64,000 nucleotides of DNA from Paraburkholderia sp. LEh10. GTDB taxonomy: Bacteria > Pseudomonadota > Gammaproteobacteria > Burkholderiales > Burkholderiaceae. This document shows, piece after piece, positions 1 to 7,004 of the stretch. The first letter of the stretch is position 1. The number at the start of each line of letters is the position of its first letter. The notes beneath the pieces are model-generated. The model was not told where the DNA came from and did no database searches. It saw only the letters and a list, made by a program, of their open reading frames with translations. The DNA is taken from contig NZ_JAGIPX010000024.1 of the NCBI RefSeq assembly GCF_017814945.1, forward strand, positions 61,494-125,493, given 5' to 3'. The position numbers were made by a program, and so were the translations under genes.

Positions 1-721
1 AGAGCATCGTCGTGACGATGATCGACGCGGGCATCAGGATCACGAGCGCGAGGTCGCCCGCGCCGAGCGCCTGCAGCAGCGCCGACAGTCCGATCGACAC
101 CGTCGTCGCGACCGCGAACCACAGCGCTCCGTATACGACGAACGCGCCGCGATTTCGCCAGCAACTGACGATGCTGAAGAACATCGCCTTGATGGTGGGC
201 ACGTCATGCCACGCGGCAAGGACGGGCGCGAACCAGAACAGCATCGCGACGGGCACGTAGAACGCCAGCGCCGTCAACACGGCGAGCGGGATATCGCTGT
301 TGGCGATCGCTTCCGGCTGCATCGATTCGCCGCTGATCATCAGATGCAGCAGCACGCCGCCGTCCGCGAGTGCGGAGCCCATCAGCACGACCGCCATCGC
401 GACGATGTAGAGCACCCCGAGCAGCAGCAGGCGCCTCGCGACCTGGCCGCCATACGAACGGAACCCATCGACGAGTATCGTGGGCAGCACCGGCTTGCCC
501 GCGATCGTGTCGCGGCAGGCCGCCATGAAGCCGACCGCGACGCCCGGGATCAGCATCAACGGCAGCACGCCGCCGACGATGGGGATCAGCGAGATGGCCG
601 TCATCGCGAGCAGGTACGCGAAGAACAGCGTGAGAAACGCAAGCGGGTTCCTGCGAAACAGCCAGATGCCTTGCCGGAACCACACGTAGCCGGTTTTCGC
701 CGGCACTTCGATCAGTTGCAT
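1..721 (-). CDS. BPSS1780-family integral membrane protein (3' end outside window)
   Basis: The reading frame runs leftward from an ATG at 721-719 to the window edge without a stop, so only about 240 N-terminal residues are visible. The protein starts MQLIEVPAKTGYVWFRQGIW and then alternates hydrophobic stretches (near residues 27-55, 88-115, 140-165 and 195-235), a multi-pass inner-membrane pattern typical of the BPSS1780 family found in Burkholderia. No catalytic motif is seen and the family function is unknown. The start overlaps the thrB stop by 10 bases, so the two are probably translated from one message. A longer frame over part of the same strand (204-866) is a shadow. Confidence 0.8.
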   Translation of the reverse strand, partial: MQLIEVPAKTGYVWFRQGIWLFRRNPLAFLTLFFAYLLAMTAISLIPIVGGVLPLMLIPGVAVGFMAACRDTIAGKPVLPTILVDGFRSYGGQVARRLLLLGVLYIVAMAVVLMGSALADGGVLLHLMISGESMQPEAIANSDIPLAVLTALAFYVPVAMLFWFAPVLAAWHDVPTIKAMFFSIVSCWRNRGAFVVYGALWFAVATTVSIGLSALLQALGAGDLALVILMPASIIVTTML

Positions 722-1707
722 GAGGTATGAATGCCTGGGAGTGCGGCGCCCGCGAGGCGCTCGCGAAGAATGCGCTCGAAATGTCCTGGATCGTGCGGCT
801 TGAGCAGTTCGGCGGCGCGCGGCATGTGGAAATCATACAGGCGCGACACCCAGAAGCGATACGCACCCGCGCGCAACATGTCGCCCCAGTGCCGGTTTTC
901 GGCGGGAGTGAACGGCCGCACGGTCTGGTAGGCGCGCAACATCGCTTCGACGCGCGCGTCGTCGAGCTTGCCCGTGGCCAGATCGACGCACCAGTCGTTG
1001 ACGGTCACGGCGACATCGAAGAGCCACTTGTCGCAGCCCGCGAAATAAAAATCGAAGAAGCCGCCGAGGGCCACTTCGTGGTGCGTGCCGGGCGCGGGGT
1101 GCGCGAACAGCACGTTGTCGCGGAACAGATCGCAATGGCACGGCCCTTCGGGCAACGACGCGTAATCCGCCGACGCGAAGAATGCCTCTTGGTGCGCGAG
1201 CTCGTCAGTGAGCAGTGCGCGCTGCGCGTCCGTCAGATACGGCACGATGCTCGGCACGGTCTCCCGCCACCACGGCAGGCTGCGCAGATTCGGCTGATGA
1301 TGGGCGAAGCCGCGGCCCGCGAGGTGCAGTCGCGCGAGCATCTGGCCCACTTCGACGCAGTGCGCGACGCCCGGCGCCAGCTCAGGTGCGCCGTCGAGCT
1401 TCGTGACGATGGTCGCTGGCTTGCCGTTCAGCATGCCGAACAGGGCGCCGTCTTCGCGCGGCATCGGGTCCGGCACGGGCACGCGATGCGACGCAAGGTG
1501 GCGCATCAGGTCGAGATAGAACGGCAGCTGCTGCGCCGTCAGCTTCTCGAAAATGGTCAGGACGTACTCGCCGCGCGTGGTCGTCAGAAAGAAATTGCTG
1601 TTCTCGATGCCGGATGTAATGCCGCGAAATTCGACGACTTCGCCGAGATCGTAGTGGCGCATCCAGTCTGCGAGTTGGGCTTCGGTGACAGCGGTGAAAA
1701 CGGCCAT
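712..1707 (-). CDS. thrB: Homoserine kinase, phosphotransferase (APH) type
   Basis: 331 residues. The protein phosphorylates L-homoserine with ATP, the step before threonine synthase in threonine biosynthesis, in the cytoplasm. The sequence fits the APH/choline-kinase-fold ThrB of Pseudomonas and Burkholderia rather than the GHMP-type enzyme of E. coli: N-terminal MAVFTAVTEAQLADWM, the nucleotide-loop region GIENSNFFLTTTRGEYVLTIFE, the Brenner catalytic motif HCDLFRDNVLF, and the Mg-binding GFFDFYFAGCDKWLFDVA. The frame could extend upstream to 1806, but those 33 residues are arginine/proline-rich and unlike the family, so ATG 1707 is chosen. It overlaps the downstream BPSS1780-type gene. Confidence 0.9.
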   Translation of the reverse strand: MAVFTAVTEAQLADWMRHYDLGEVVEFRGITSGIENSNFFLTTTRGEYVLTIFEKLTAQQLPFYLDLMRHLASHRVPVPDPMPREDGALFGMLNGKPATIVTKLDGAPELAPGVAHCVEVGQMLARLHLAGRGFAHHQPNLRSLPWWRETVPSIVPYLTDAQRALLTDELAHQEAFFASADYASLPEGPCHCDLFRDNVLFAHPAPGTHHEVALGGFFDFYFAGCDKWLFDVAVTVNDWCVDLATGKLDDARVEAMLRAYQTVRPFTPAENRHWGDMLRAGAYRFWVSRLYDFHMPRAAELLKPHDPGHFERILRERLAGAALPGIHTSCN

Positions 1708-1810
1708 GCGTGGGGGCGTCGATTCAGGTTGATCGGCTGGCGCGGCGCCAGTGCGGGATGGGTGACAAGCGGGCTGAAAGCGTTGCCGGGATTTTTGTCG
1801 GCGCATCCAG

Positions 1811-1853
1811 GTGAAACAAAACCGGCGCGCATCTGCGAAGACACGCGCCGGTT
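1811..1853 (-). terminator. Rho-independent terminator of the DUF2782 gene
   Basis: A perfect 10-base inverted repeat (AACCGGCGCG at 1820-1829 against CGCGCCGGTT at 1844-1853) with a 14-base loop is followed, reading the minus strand, by TTTTGTTTC. It lies 14 bases past the stop of the minus-strand DUF2782 gene and separates it from thrB. Confidence 0.75.
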
Positions 1854-1866
1854 CGACGGATTCGGT

Positions 1867-2274
1867 TCAGTAATGCAGGTTCACGGACGGCAGGCGCGCA
1901 GGCGGCTTGCCGGATTCGTACACCTTCGGCGATGTGTCGGTGGGTGCGCTCATCTGGTAGCGCGTGCCGAAATTCGAGCGCACGTCGATTTCGACGGGCT
2001 TGCCCTTGTCGCGGTATTCGGTGATTTCGGTGCCGTTGCCGCTGCGCTCATAGAAGCTCGGCGTGCGCGGCTGGTTGATCTCGACTTTCGAGCTGACCTC
2101 GGCCGCCGGACGGTTGATCGCTCTCAGATCCGGCAGGCCGGCCCGTTCGTTGGCTGCGGCTTGGGCGTCGGCGGCCGCCTGCGAGTCTTTTGCCGGCTGG
2201 CCAGGCTGGGCAGCCATCGCGACGCCGCTGACGGCAAGCATCAGCGCAACTGCGACGGGGAAGAGCGGCTTCAT
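1867..2274 (-). CDS. DUF2782-type secreted small protein
   Basis: 135 residues with a clear signal peptide: MKPLF, hydrophobic core PVAVALMLAVSGVAM, cleavage after AMA-A. The mature part begins with an Ala/Gln-rich linker (about residues 23-45) and then a short basic/acidic domain with ITEYRDKGKPVEIDVRSN and GTRYQMS, characteristic of DUF2782 proteins often encoded near polA or thrB in beta- and gammaproteobacteria. The likely location is the periplasm or outer envelope and the function is not known. The ATG is preceded by a good GGAG ribosome-binding site. It is a separate transcript ending at the 1811-1853 hairpin. Confidence 0.75.
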   Translation of the reverse strand: MKPLFPVAVALMLAVSGVAMAAQPGQPAKDSQAAADAQAAANERAGLPDLRAINRPAAEVSSKVEINQPRTPSFYERSGNGTEITEYRDKGKPVEIDVRSNFGTRYQMSAPTDTSPKVYESGKPPARLPSVNLHY

Positions 2275-2494
2275 GATGTTTCTCCGGAAAGGTGGCCCAA
2301 TTCTAGCAAATCCACTGCTGCCCTCGGGCGCGACGAGCGGGCGTGGGCCTTATTTTGCGCGCTTCCCGCGCGGCATGCAGCGAGCCGGATCGATGCGTGC
2401 GCGACCTCACGCAACGAGGCGGCGCATGGGCGCCGGGTCATCAGAAAGCGCGGGTTCCGTGGTAATGTCGTTGCATCAATCGAGGCGAATGAAA

Positions 2495-4021
2495 ATGAAC
2501 TACGAGACCAATCAACGTGCGTTGCATATGCCCGCCAACGCGTTCCCGACCGAGGCGTTCGACGACGCCGCCGACGCCGTCACGCGCCTGTCCGCCATCT
2601 ATGAAGCGAACACCTCGTTCCTGCGCGATGCGTTCGCGCGCTATCGCCGCAACGAGCCGTTCGACAGGCGCGTGCGCGCGTGCTATCCGTTCGTGCGCGT
2701 GCGCACCGAGACCAACACGCGTGTCGATTCACGCCGTTCGTATGGATTCGTCGCCGGTCCGGGCATGTTCGAAACCACGGTCACGCGGCCCGATCTGTTC
2801 GGCAACTACTATCGCGAGCAGTTGCGTCTGCTGGTGAAGAATCATCATGTGTCCGTGGAAGTCGGCGTGTCCGATCAGCCGATTCCCATTCACTTCGCGT
2901 TCGCCGAAGGCATTCACCTCGAAGGCGATCTGGACCGCGAGCGTCTGCTCGCGATGCGCGACGTGTTCGACGCGCCCGATCTCGCGCTGCTCGACGATCG
3001 CATCGTCAACGGCACGTACGAGCCGCTGCCCGGCGAGCCGCATCCGCTGGCGCTTTTCACCGCGGCGCGCGTCGACTTCTCGCTGCACAGGCTCAAGCAC
3101 TACACGGCCACCTCGCCGACGCACTGCCAGAACTACGTGCTGTACACGAACTACCAGTTCTATATCGACGAGTTCGTGAAGCTCGGCCGCACGATGATGG
3201 CGAAGACCGACGACGCCGATCTGCGCGCGTACCGCAGCGAGTACACGTCGTTCGTCGAGCCGGGCGATGTGATCACGTATAACGCGAATCTCGGTGAGCA
3301 GGACGACGAGGGCAATGCGCCGCCGCGCTTGCCGCAGATGCCGGCTTACCACCTGAAGCGCGCGGACGGCAGCGGCATTACGATGATCAACATCGGCGTC
3401 GGCCCATCGAACGCGAAGACGATCACCGATCACATCGCGGTGCTGCGCCCGCATGCATGGATCATGCTCGGCCACTGCGCGGGGCTGCGCAACACGCAGC
3501 GTCTGGGCGACTACGTGCTCGCGCACGGCTATGTGCGCGAGGATCACGTGCTCGACGACGATCTGCCGCTATGGGTGCCGATTCCGGCGCTCGCCGAAGT
3601 GCAGGTCGCGCTGGAGCGGGCCGTCGCGCAGGTCACGCAGCTCGACGGCACCGAACTCAAGCGCGTGATGCGCACGGGCACGGTGGCGAGCGTCGATAAC
3701 CGCAACTGGGAACTGCGCGATCATCGCGAGCCGGTGCTGCGTCTGTCGCAAAGCCGCGCGATCGCGCTCGACATGGAAAGCGCGACGATCGCCGCGAACG
3801 GTTTCCGCTTCCGGGTGCCGTACGGCACGCTGCTGTGCGTGTCCGACAAACCGCTGCATGGCGAGTTGAAGCTGCCGGGCATGGCCGATCAGTTCTATCG
3901 CGCGCAGGTCGATCAGCATTTGCAGATCGGCGTCAAGGCAATGGAGATTCTGCGCACCAACGGCCTGCACAAGCTGCATAGCCGCAAGCTTCGAAGCTTC
4001 GCAGAAGTGGCGTTCCAGTAA
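2495..4021 (+). CDS. amn: AMP nucleosidase
   Basis: 508 residues (E. coli Amn has 484). It hydrolyses AMP to adenine and ribose 5-phosphate in the cytoplasm, adjusting adenylate pools. The N-terminal third (about 20-190) is the AMP-nucleosidase-specific domain (YGFVAGPGMFETTVTRP), and the C-terminal half is a purine-phosphorylase fold with GSGITMINIGVGPSNAKTI, HAWIMLGHCAGLRNTQRLGDYV and the catalytic-region ALDMESATIAANGFRF. The frame is open back to 2063, but ATG 2495 with GAGG at 2482-2485 gives the family N-terminus; ATG 2489 is an alternative two residues earlier. It is divergent from the DUF2782 gene and convergent with chrA. Confidence 0.9.
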   Translation: MNYETNQRALHMPANAFPTEAFDDAADAVTRLSAIYEANTSFLRDAFARYRRNEPFDRRVRACYPFVRVRTETNTRVDSRRSYGFVAGPGMFETTVTRPDLFGNYYREQLRLLVKNHHVSVEVGVSDQPIPIHFAFAEGIHLEGDLDRERLLAMRDVFDAPDLALLDDRIVNGTYEPLPGEPHPLALFTAARVDFSLHRLKHYTATSPTHCQNYVLYTNYQFYIDEFVKLGRTMMAKTDDADLRAYRSEYTSFVEPGDVITYNANLGEQDDEGNAPPRLPQMPAYHLKRADGSGITMINIGVGPSNAKTITDHIAVLRPHAWIMLGHCAGLRNTQRLGDYVLAHGYVREDHVLDDDLPLWVPIPALAEVQVALERAVAQVTQLDGTELKRVMRTGTVASVDNRNWELRDHREPVLRLSQSRAIALDMESATIAANGFRFRVPYGTLLCVSDKPLHGELKLPGMADQFYRAQVDQHLQIGVKAMEILRTNGLHKLHSRKLRSFAEVAFQ

Positions 4022-4036
4022 GCGCTGCGCCGCGCT

Positions 4037-4567
4037 TCAGACGTATGGAAGTCCGGCGAGCCCGACGAGCGCGCCGGCTCCGAGCAGCCACAACGGATGA
4101 ATGCGCGTCTTGAACGCGAGCAGCGCGCAGGCGCCCGTGATCGCCCATGCGAGCCACGACGAATCCGACGACTGCGCGATCAGCATCGCGCTCGCGGCGA
4201 CGAGACCCGCCGTCACGGGCACGAGCCCTTTCTGCGCGACGCGCCGCCACGGGCGGTCCTTGAAGCGGTTCCACGCATGCATCGCGAGAATCGTCACGAC
4301 GGACGACGGCCCGAACTTCGCGAGCGACGTAACCAGCACGCCCGCCCAACCGGCGACGTGCCAGCCGACCAGCGTCACCACCATCATGTTCGGCCCCGGC
4401 GCTGCCTGCGCGAGCGCGAAGAGCGCGCTGAACTCGCTGGCGGGCATCCAGTGATGCACTTCGACGACCTGCCGCTGCATCTCCGGCAAGATGGTGTTGC
4501 CGCCGCCGAATGCGAGCAGCGATAGCTGGCTGAAGATGACAGCGAGCGCGATCAGCGTTTCAGTCAT
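4037..4567 (-). CDS. Chromate transporter ChrA family, C-terminal-type half
   Basis: 176 residues of inner-membrane protein. Short-chain ChrA proteins come as paired halves, each about 180-210 residues. This one starts MTETLIALAVIFSQLSLLAFGGGNTILPEMQRQ and carries AQAAPGPNMMVVTLVGW, the conserved second-half loop, with about six hydrophobic segments. The ATG overlaps the stop of the first half by four bases (ATGA), so the halves are translationally coupled and probably form a heterodimer. Family members export chromate; the real substrate here is not proven. Confidence 0.85.
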   Translation of the reverse strand: MTETLIALAVIFSQLSLLAFGGGNTILPEMQRQVVEVHHWMPASEFSALFALAQAAPGPNMMVVTLVGWHVAGWAGVLVTSLAKFGPSSVVTILAMHAWNRFKDRPWRRVAQKGLVPVTAGLVAASAMLIAQSSDSSWLAWAITGACALLAFKTRIHPLWLLGAGALVGLAGLPYV

Positions 4568-5172
4568 TTCGACACCTCGTTCGTGTTTGTTGATGCTGCG
4601 GCTGCCCGGGCTTTCTCCACGCGCGATGCAACGAAGATGCTGAGCGGCGTCAGCACGAGCATCGTCGGCAGCAGCGGGAAGCGCAGCAGCGCGATCGCGA
4701 CGAAACCGAGCGCGGCGATCGTCGCGGCGCGCGGATCGTGACGCAGCGGCATCAGAATCTTTACGGCCATCGCGACCAGCAGACCCGCCGCCGCCGCGGC
4801 GAGACCGGCGAACAGATGCCTGATGTGAGGATCGTTCTGCGTGTGCTCGTAGAGCACACCGAGCGCGATCACTACCAGCGACGGCCCCGCGATCAGGCCG
4901 AGAATGCCCGCCAACGCGCCGCGCAGGCCGCGAAAGCGCATGCCGAGCGCGACCGACAGATTGATCACGTTGCCGCCCGGCAAGAACTGACACAGGCCGA
5001 GCAGATCGGTGAACTCGGCGGCCGTCAGCCAGCGGCGCTGTTCGACGACGGTCCGCCGCGCGAGCGGCAGCGCGCCGCCGAACGACGTCAGGCCGAGGCC
5101 GAGAAAGCCCATGAAGATTTCGCGCGTGGTCGGAAGGGGGGCATGCTCCGGCGCGTTCGGATGTTGATCCAT
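4564..5172 (-). CDS. Chromate transporter ChrA family, N-terminal-type half
   Basis: 202 residues from ATG 5172; an in-frame GTG at 5181 would add three. After a short hydrophilic head it shows the ChrA signature GLTSFGGALPLARRTVVEQRRWLTAAEF and CQFLPGGNVINLSVALG, then hydrophobic spans to a C-terminal VEKARAAAA tail. It is the first gene of the two-gene chrA unit and diverges from a LysR regulator 98 bases away, with a perfect dyad between them. Neither candidate start has a strong ribosome-binding site. Confidence 0.85.
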   Translation of the reverse strand: MDQHPNAPEHAPLPTTREIFMGFLGLGLTSFGGALPLARRTVVEQRRWLTAAEFTDLLGLCQFLPGGNVINLSVALGMRFRGLRGALAGILGLIAGPSLVVIALGVLYEHTQNDPHIRHLFAGLAAAAAGLLVAMAVKILMPLRHDPRAATIAALGFVAIALLRFPLLPTMLVLTPLSIFVASRVEKARAAAASTNTNEVSK

Positions 5173-5248
5173 CGCGTTCACTATTCAGTTCAGGCGGGAA
5201 GGTTAGCGCCGTTTCCCGTCTGCTCAAAACGATTTCTGGGGCAGCTCT

Positions 5249-5267
5249 TTGTGATCTAGAATCACAA
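5249..5267. promoter_or_regulatory. Perfect dyad between chrA pair and LysR gene (probable LysR operator)
   Basis: TTGTGAT at 5249-5255 and ATCACAA at 5261-5267 are exact inverted repeats around CTAGA. The dyad sits two bases before the LysR start codon and about 77 bases upstream of the chrA start, a position suited to autoregulation and control of the divergent transporter genes. The assignment to this LysR protein is inference from position. Confidence 0.6.
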
Positions 5268-5269
5268 GG

Positions 5270-6229
5270 ATGAACCGCAAGCTTCCCCCATTTGCAGCGC
5301 TGCGCGCCTTCGAGGCCGCGGCGCGGCACAACAGCTTCACGGCTGCCGCCGCCGAGCTCCATGTGACGCACGGTGCAATCAGCCGGCAAGTGTCGGCGTT
5401 CGAAAGCTGGGTCGGCGTGCAGGTGTTTGATCGCATCGGCAAGCGGGTGCGGCTGACGGAAGACGGCCGGCGCTATCTGTCGGCTGTGCAGGCGGCGTTC
5501 GACAGCATCGCTGCCGCGACCGAGCAGTTGCGCGATACGGGCGTCGTCCACGTGCTGCGCGTCAACGCGCTGCCCACGTTCGCGATGAAGTGGCTGCTGC
5601 CCAGGCTTTCGCAATTCCAGCGGATGGCGCCGAATGTCGAACTGAGGCTGGCTACATCGAATGAGCCCGTCGAAAATCTGGACAGCTTCGACGTTGCCGT
5701 GCGACGCGGACCGGCACATTGGCCCAATTGCGCGAGCGGCCAGTTTCTGGATGAAAGCGAGATGCCCGTGTGCAGTCCGGCGCTGCTAAAGCGCCTGCCG
5801 ATCCACACCGCCGACGATCTCGCGCGTCACGTGCTGCTGCACGCCGATACGCGGCCGGACGCATGGCATCACTGGCTACAGGCGGCGGGCGTCAAGATGA
5901 AGTGCCGCAAGAAGCAGTCGTTCGATCATTTCTACATGGCGTTGCAGGCGGCAGTCGATGGCCTGGGCGTTGCGCTCGGACGGATGCCGCTGCTCGGCGA
6001 CGAACTTGCGTCGGGGCGGCTCGTGACGCCGCTGGATGGACCGCACGTCGATGCGCGCGGCTACTGGTGGGTCGCGCGGCGCGAAGTGGCGAATGCGCCG
6101 CTCGTCGAGCAGTTCTGCCGCTGGCTCGAAGCGCAGGGGACGCAAGCCCAACACAATGACATGCAACAGACAGCGCAGCGCAAGACGCACGCCGCGTCGC
6201 GCGAGAGCGCATCGCGGATACGGCCTTGA
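5270..6229 (+). CDS. LysR-type transcriptional regulator (GcvA-like)
   Basis: 319 residues. The N-terminal winged helix-turn-helix is textbook LysR: LPPFAALRAFEAAARHNSFT, then ELHVTHGAISRQVSAFESWVG and GKRVRLTEDGRRYL (residues about 5-65). The effector domain (about 90-295) has the GcvA-subgroup features DVAVRRGP and GLGVALGRMPLLGDELASGRLVTPLDGP. The last 30 residues are polar and low complexity. It diverges from the chrA pair; LysR genes of this subgroup often adjoin chrA, so it probably controls those transporters, though the inducer is unknown. The ATG is fixed by homology and lies two bases from a perfect dyad. Confidence 0.85.
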   Translation: MNRKLPPFAALRAFEAAARHNSFTAAAAELHVTHGAISRQVSAFESWVGVQVFDRIGKRVRLTEDGRRYLSAVQAAFDSIAAATEQLRDTGVVHVLRVNALPTFAMKWLLPRLSQFQRMAPNVELRLATSNEPVENLDSFDVAVRRGPAHWPNCASGQFLDESEMPVCSPALLKRLPIHTADDLARHVLLHADTRPDAWHHWLQAAGVKMKCRKKQSFDHFYMALQAAVDGLGVALGRMPLLGDELASGRLVTPLDGPHVDARGYWWVARREVANAPLVEQFCRWLEAQGTQAQHNDMQQTAQRKTHAASRESASRIRP

Positions 6230-6259
6230 CCAGCTCCGCGATGCAAGTGCATCAGGCGA

Positions 6260-7003
6260 TCACAAATAGAACATCCGATCCTCATCCGACTTGACGGGAT
6301 GCTGCTCCGGCTCTTCGCGCTCTTCATAGAACGCGAGCACCGCTTCGAGCACCTGGTCGGGCTCGTCGATGACCTGCATCAGATTCATGTCGTCGGGATT
6401 GATGAGGCCCATCGGCACCAGCTGCGATTCGAACCACGCAAGCAGCCCCTTCCAGAACTCGGCGCCGACGAGAATGATGGGCACGTGCCGCGACTTCTTC
6501 GTTTGAATCAGTGTGAGCACTTCGGCCAGTTCGTCGAGCGTGCCGAATCCGCCGGGCATCACGATCACGGCATCCGAGTTCTTCACGAACGTGACCTTGC
6601 GTGTGAAGAAGTGACGGAAGCGCAGCGAGATGTCCTGCCACTGGTTGCCCGACTGCTCGTGCGGCAACTCGATGTTCAGCCCGACGGACGGCGCCTTGCC
6701 TGCGTGCGCGCCCTTGTTGGCCGCTTCCATGATGCCGGGGCCGCCGCCGGAGATCACCGCGAAGCCCGCGTCGGAGAGCTTGCGCGCGATCGTCGTGGCC
6801 AGTTTGTAGTATGGCGAGTTCGGCTTCAGACGCGCCGAACCATAGATGCTCACGGCTGGGCGGATCTCCGACAGGTACTCGGTCGCCTCGATAAACTCTG
6901 CCATAATCGTGAACATCTGCCACGATGCGCGGGCCTTCTTGGCTGTTGCGCGCTCTTGATCTGCGAGCGATCGCAGACTCGGAATCACTTTTCTCTTAGT
7001 CAT
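6260..7003 (-). CDS. LOG-family (TIGR00730) nucleotide 5'-monophosphate phosphoribohydrolase
   Basis: 247 residues, Rossmann-like fold. Family hallmarks are SIYGSARL, the phosphate-binding GGGPGIMEAANKGA and the catalytic PGGFGTLDEL. Such enzymes split the N-glycosidic bond of purine or cytokinin-type nucleoside monophosphates, releasing base and ribose 5-phosphate; with no cytokinin pathway here, a nucleotide-salvage role like PpnN is plausible but inferred. A basic 30-residue N-terminal extension precedes the conserved domain. Its start codon is one base away from the polA start on the other strand, leaving no space for a conventional intergenic promoter; a later start (for example Met30) is possible. 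Confidence 0.85.
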   Translation of the reverse strand: MTKRKVIPSLRSLADQERATAKKARASWQMFTIMAEFIEATEYLSEIRPAVSIYGSARLKPNSPYYKLATTIARKLSDAGFAVISGGGPGIMEAANKGAHAGKAPSVGLNIELPHEQSGNQWQDISLRFRHFFTRKVTFVKNSDAVIVMPGGFGTLDELAEVLTLIQTKKSRHVPIILVGAEFWKGLLAWFESQLVPMGLINPDDMNLMQVIDEPDQVLEAVLAFYEEREEPEQHPVKSDEDRMFYL

Positions 7004-7004
7004 A

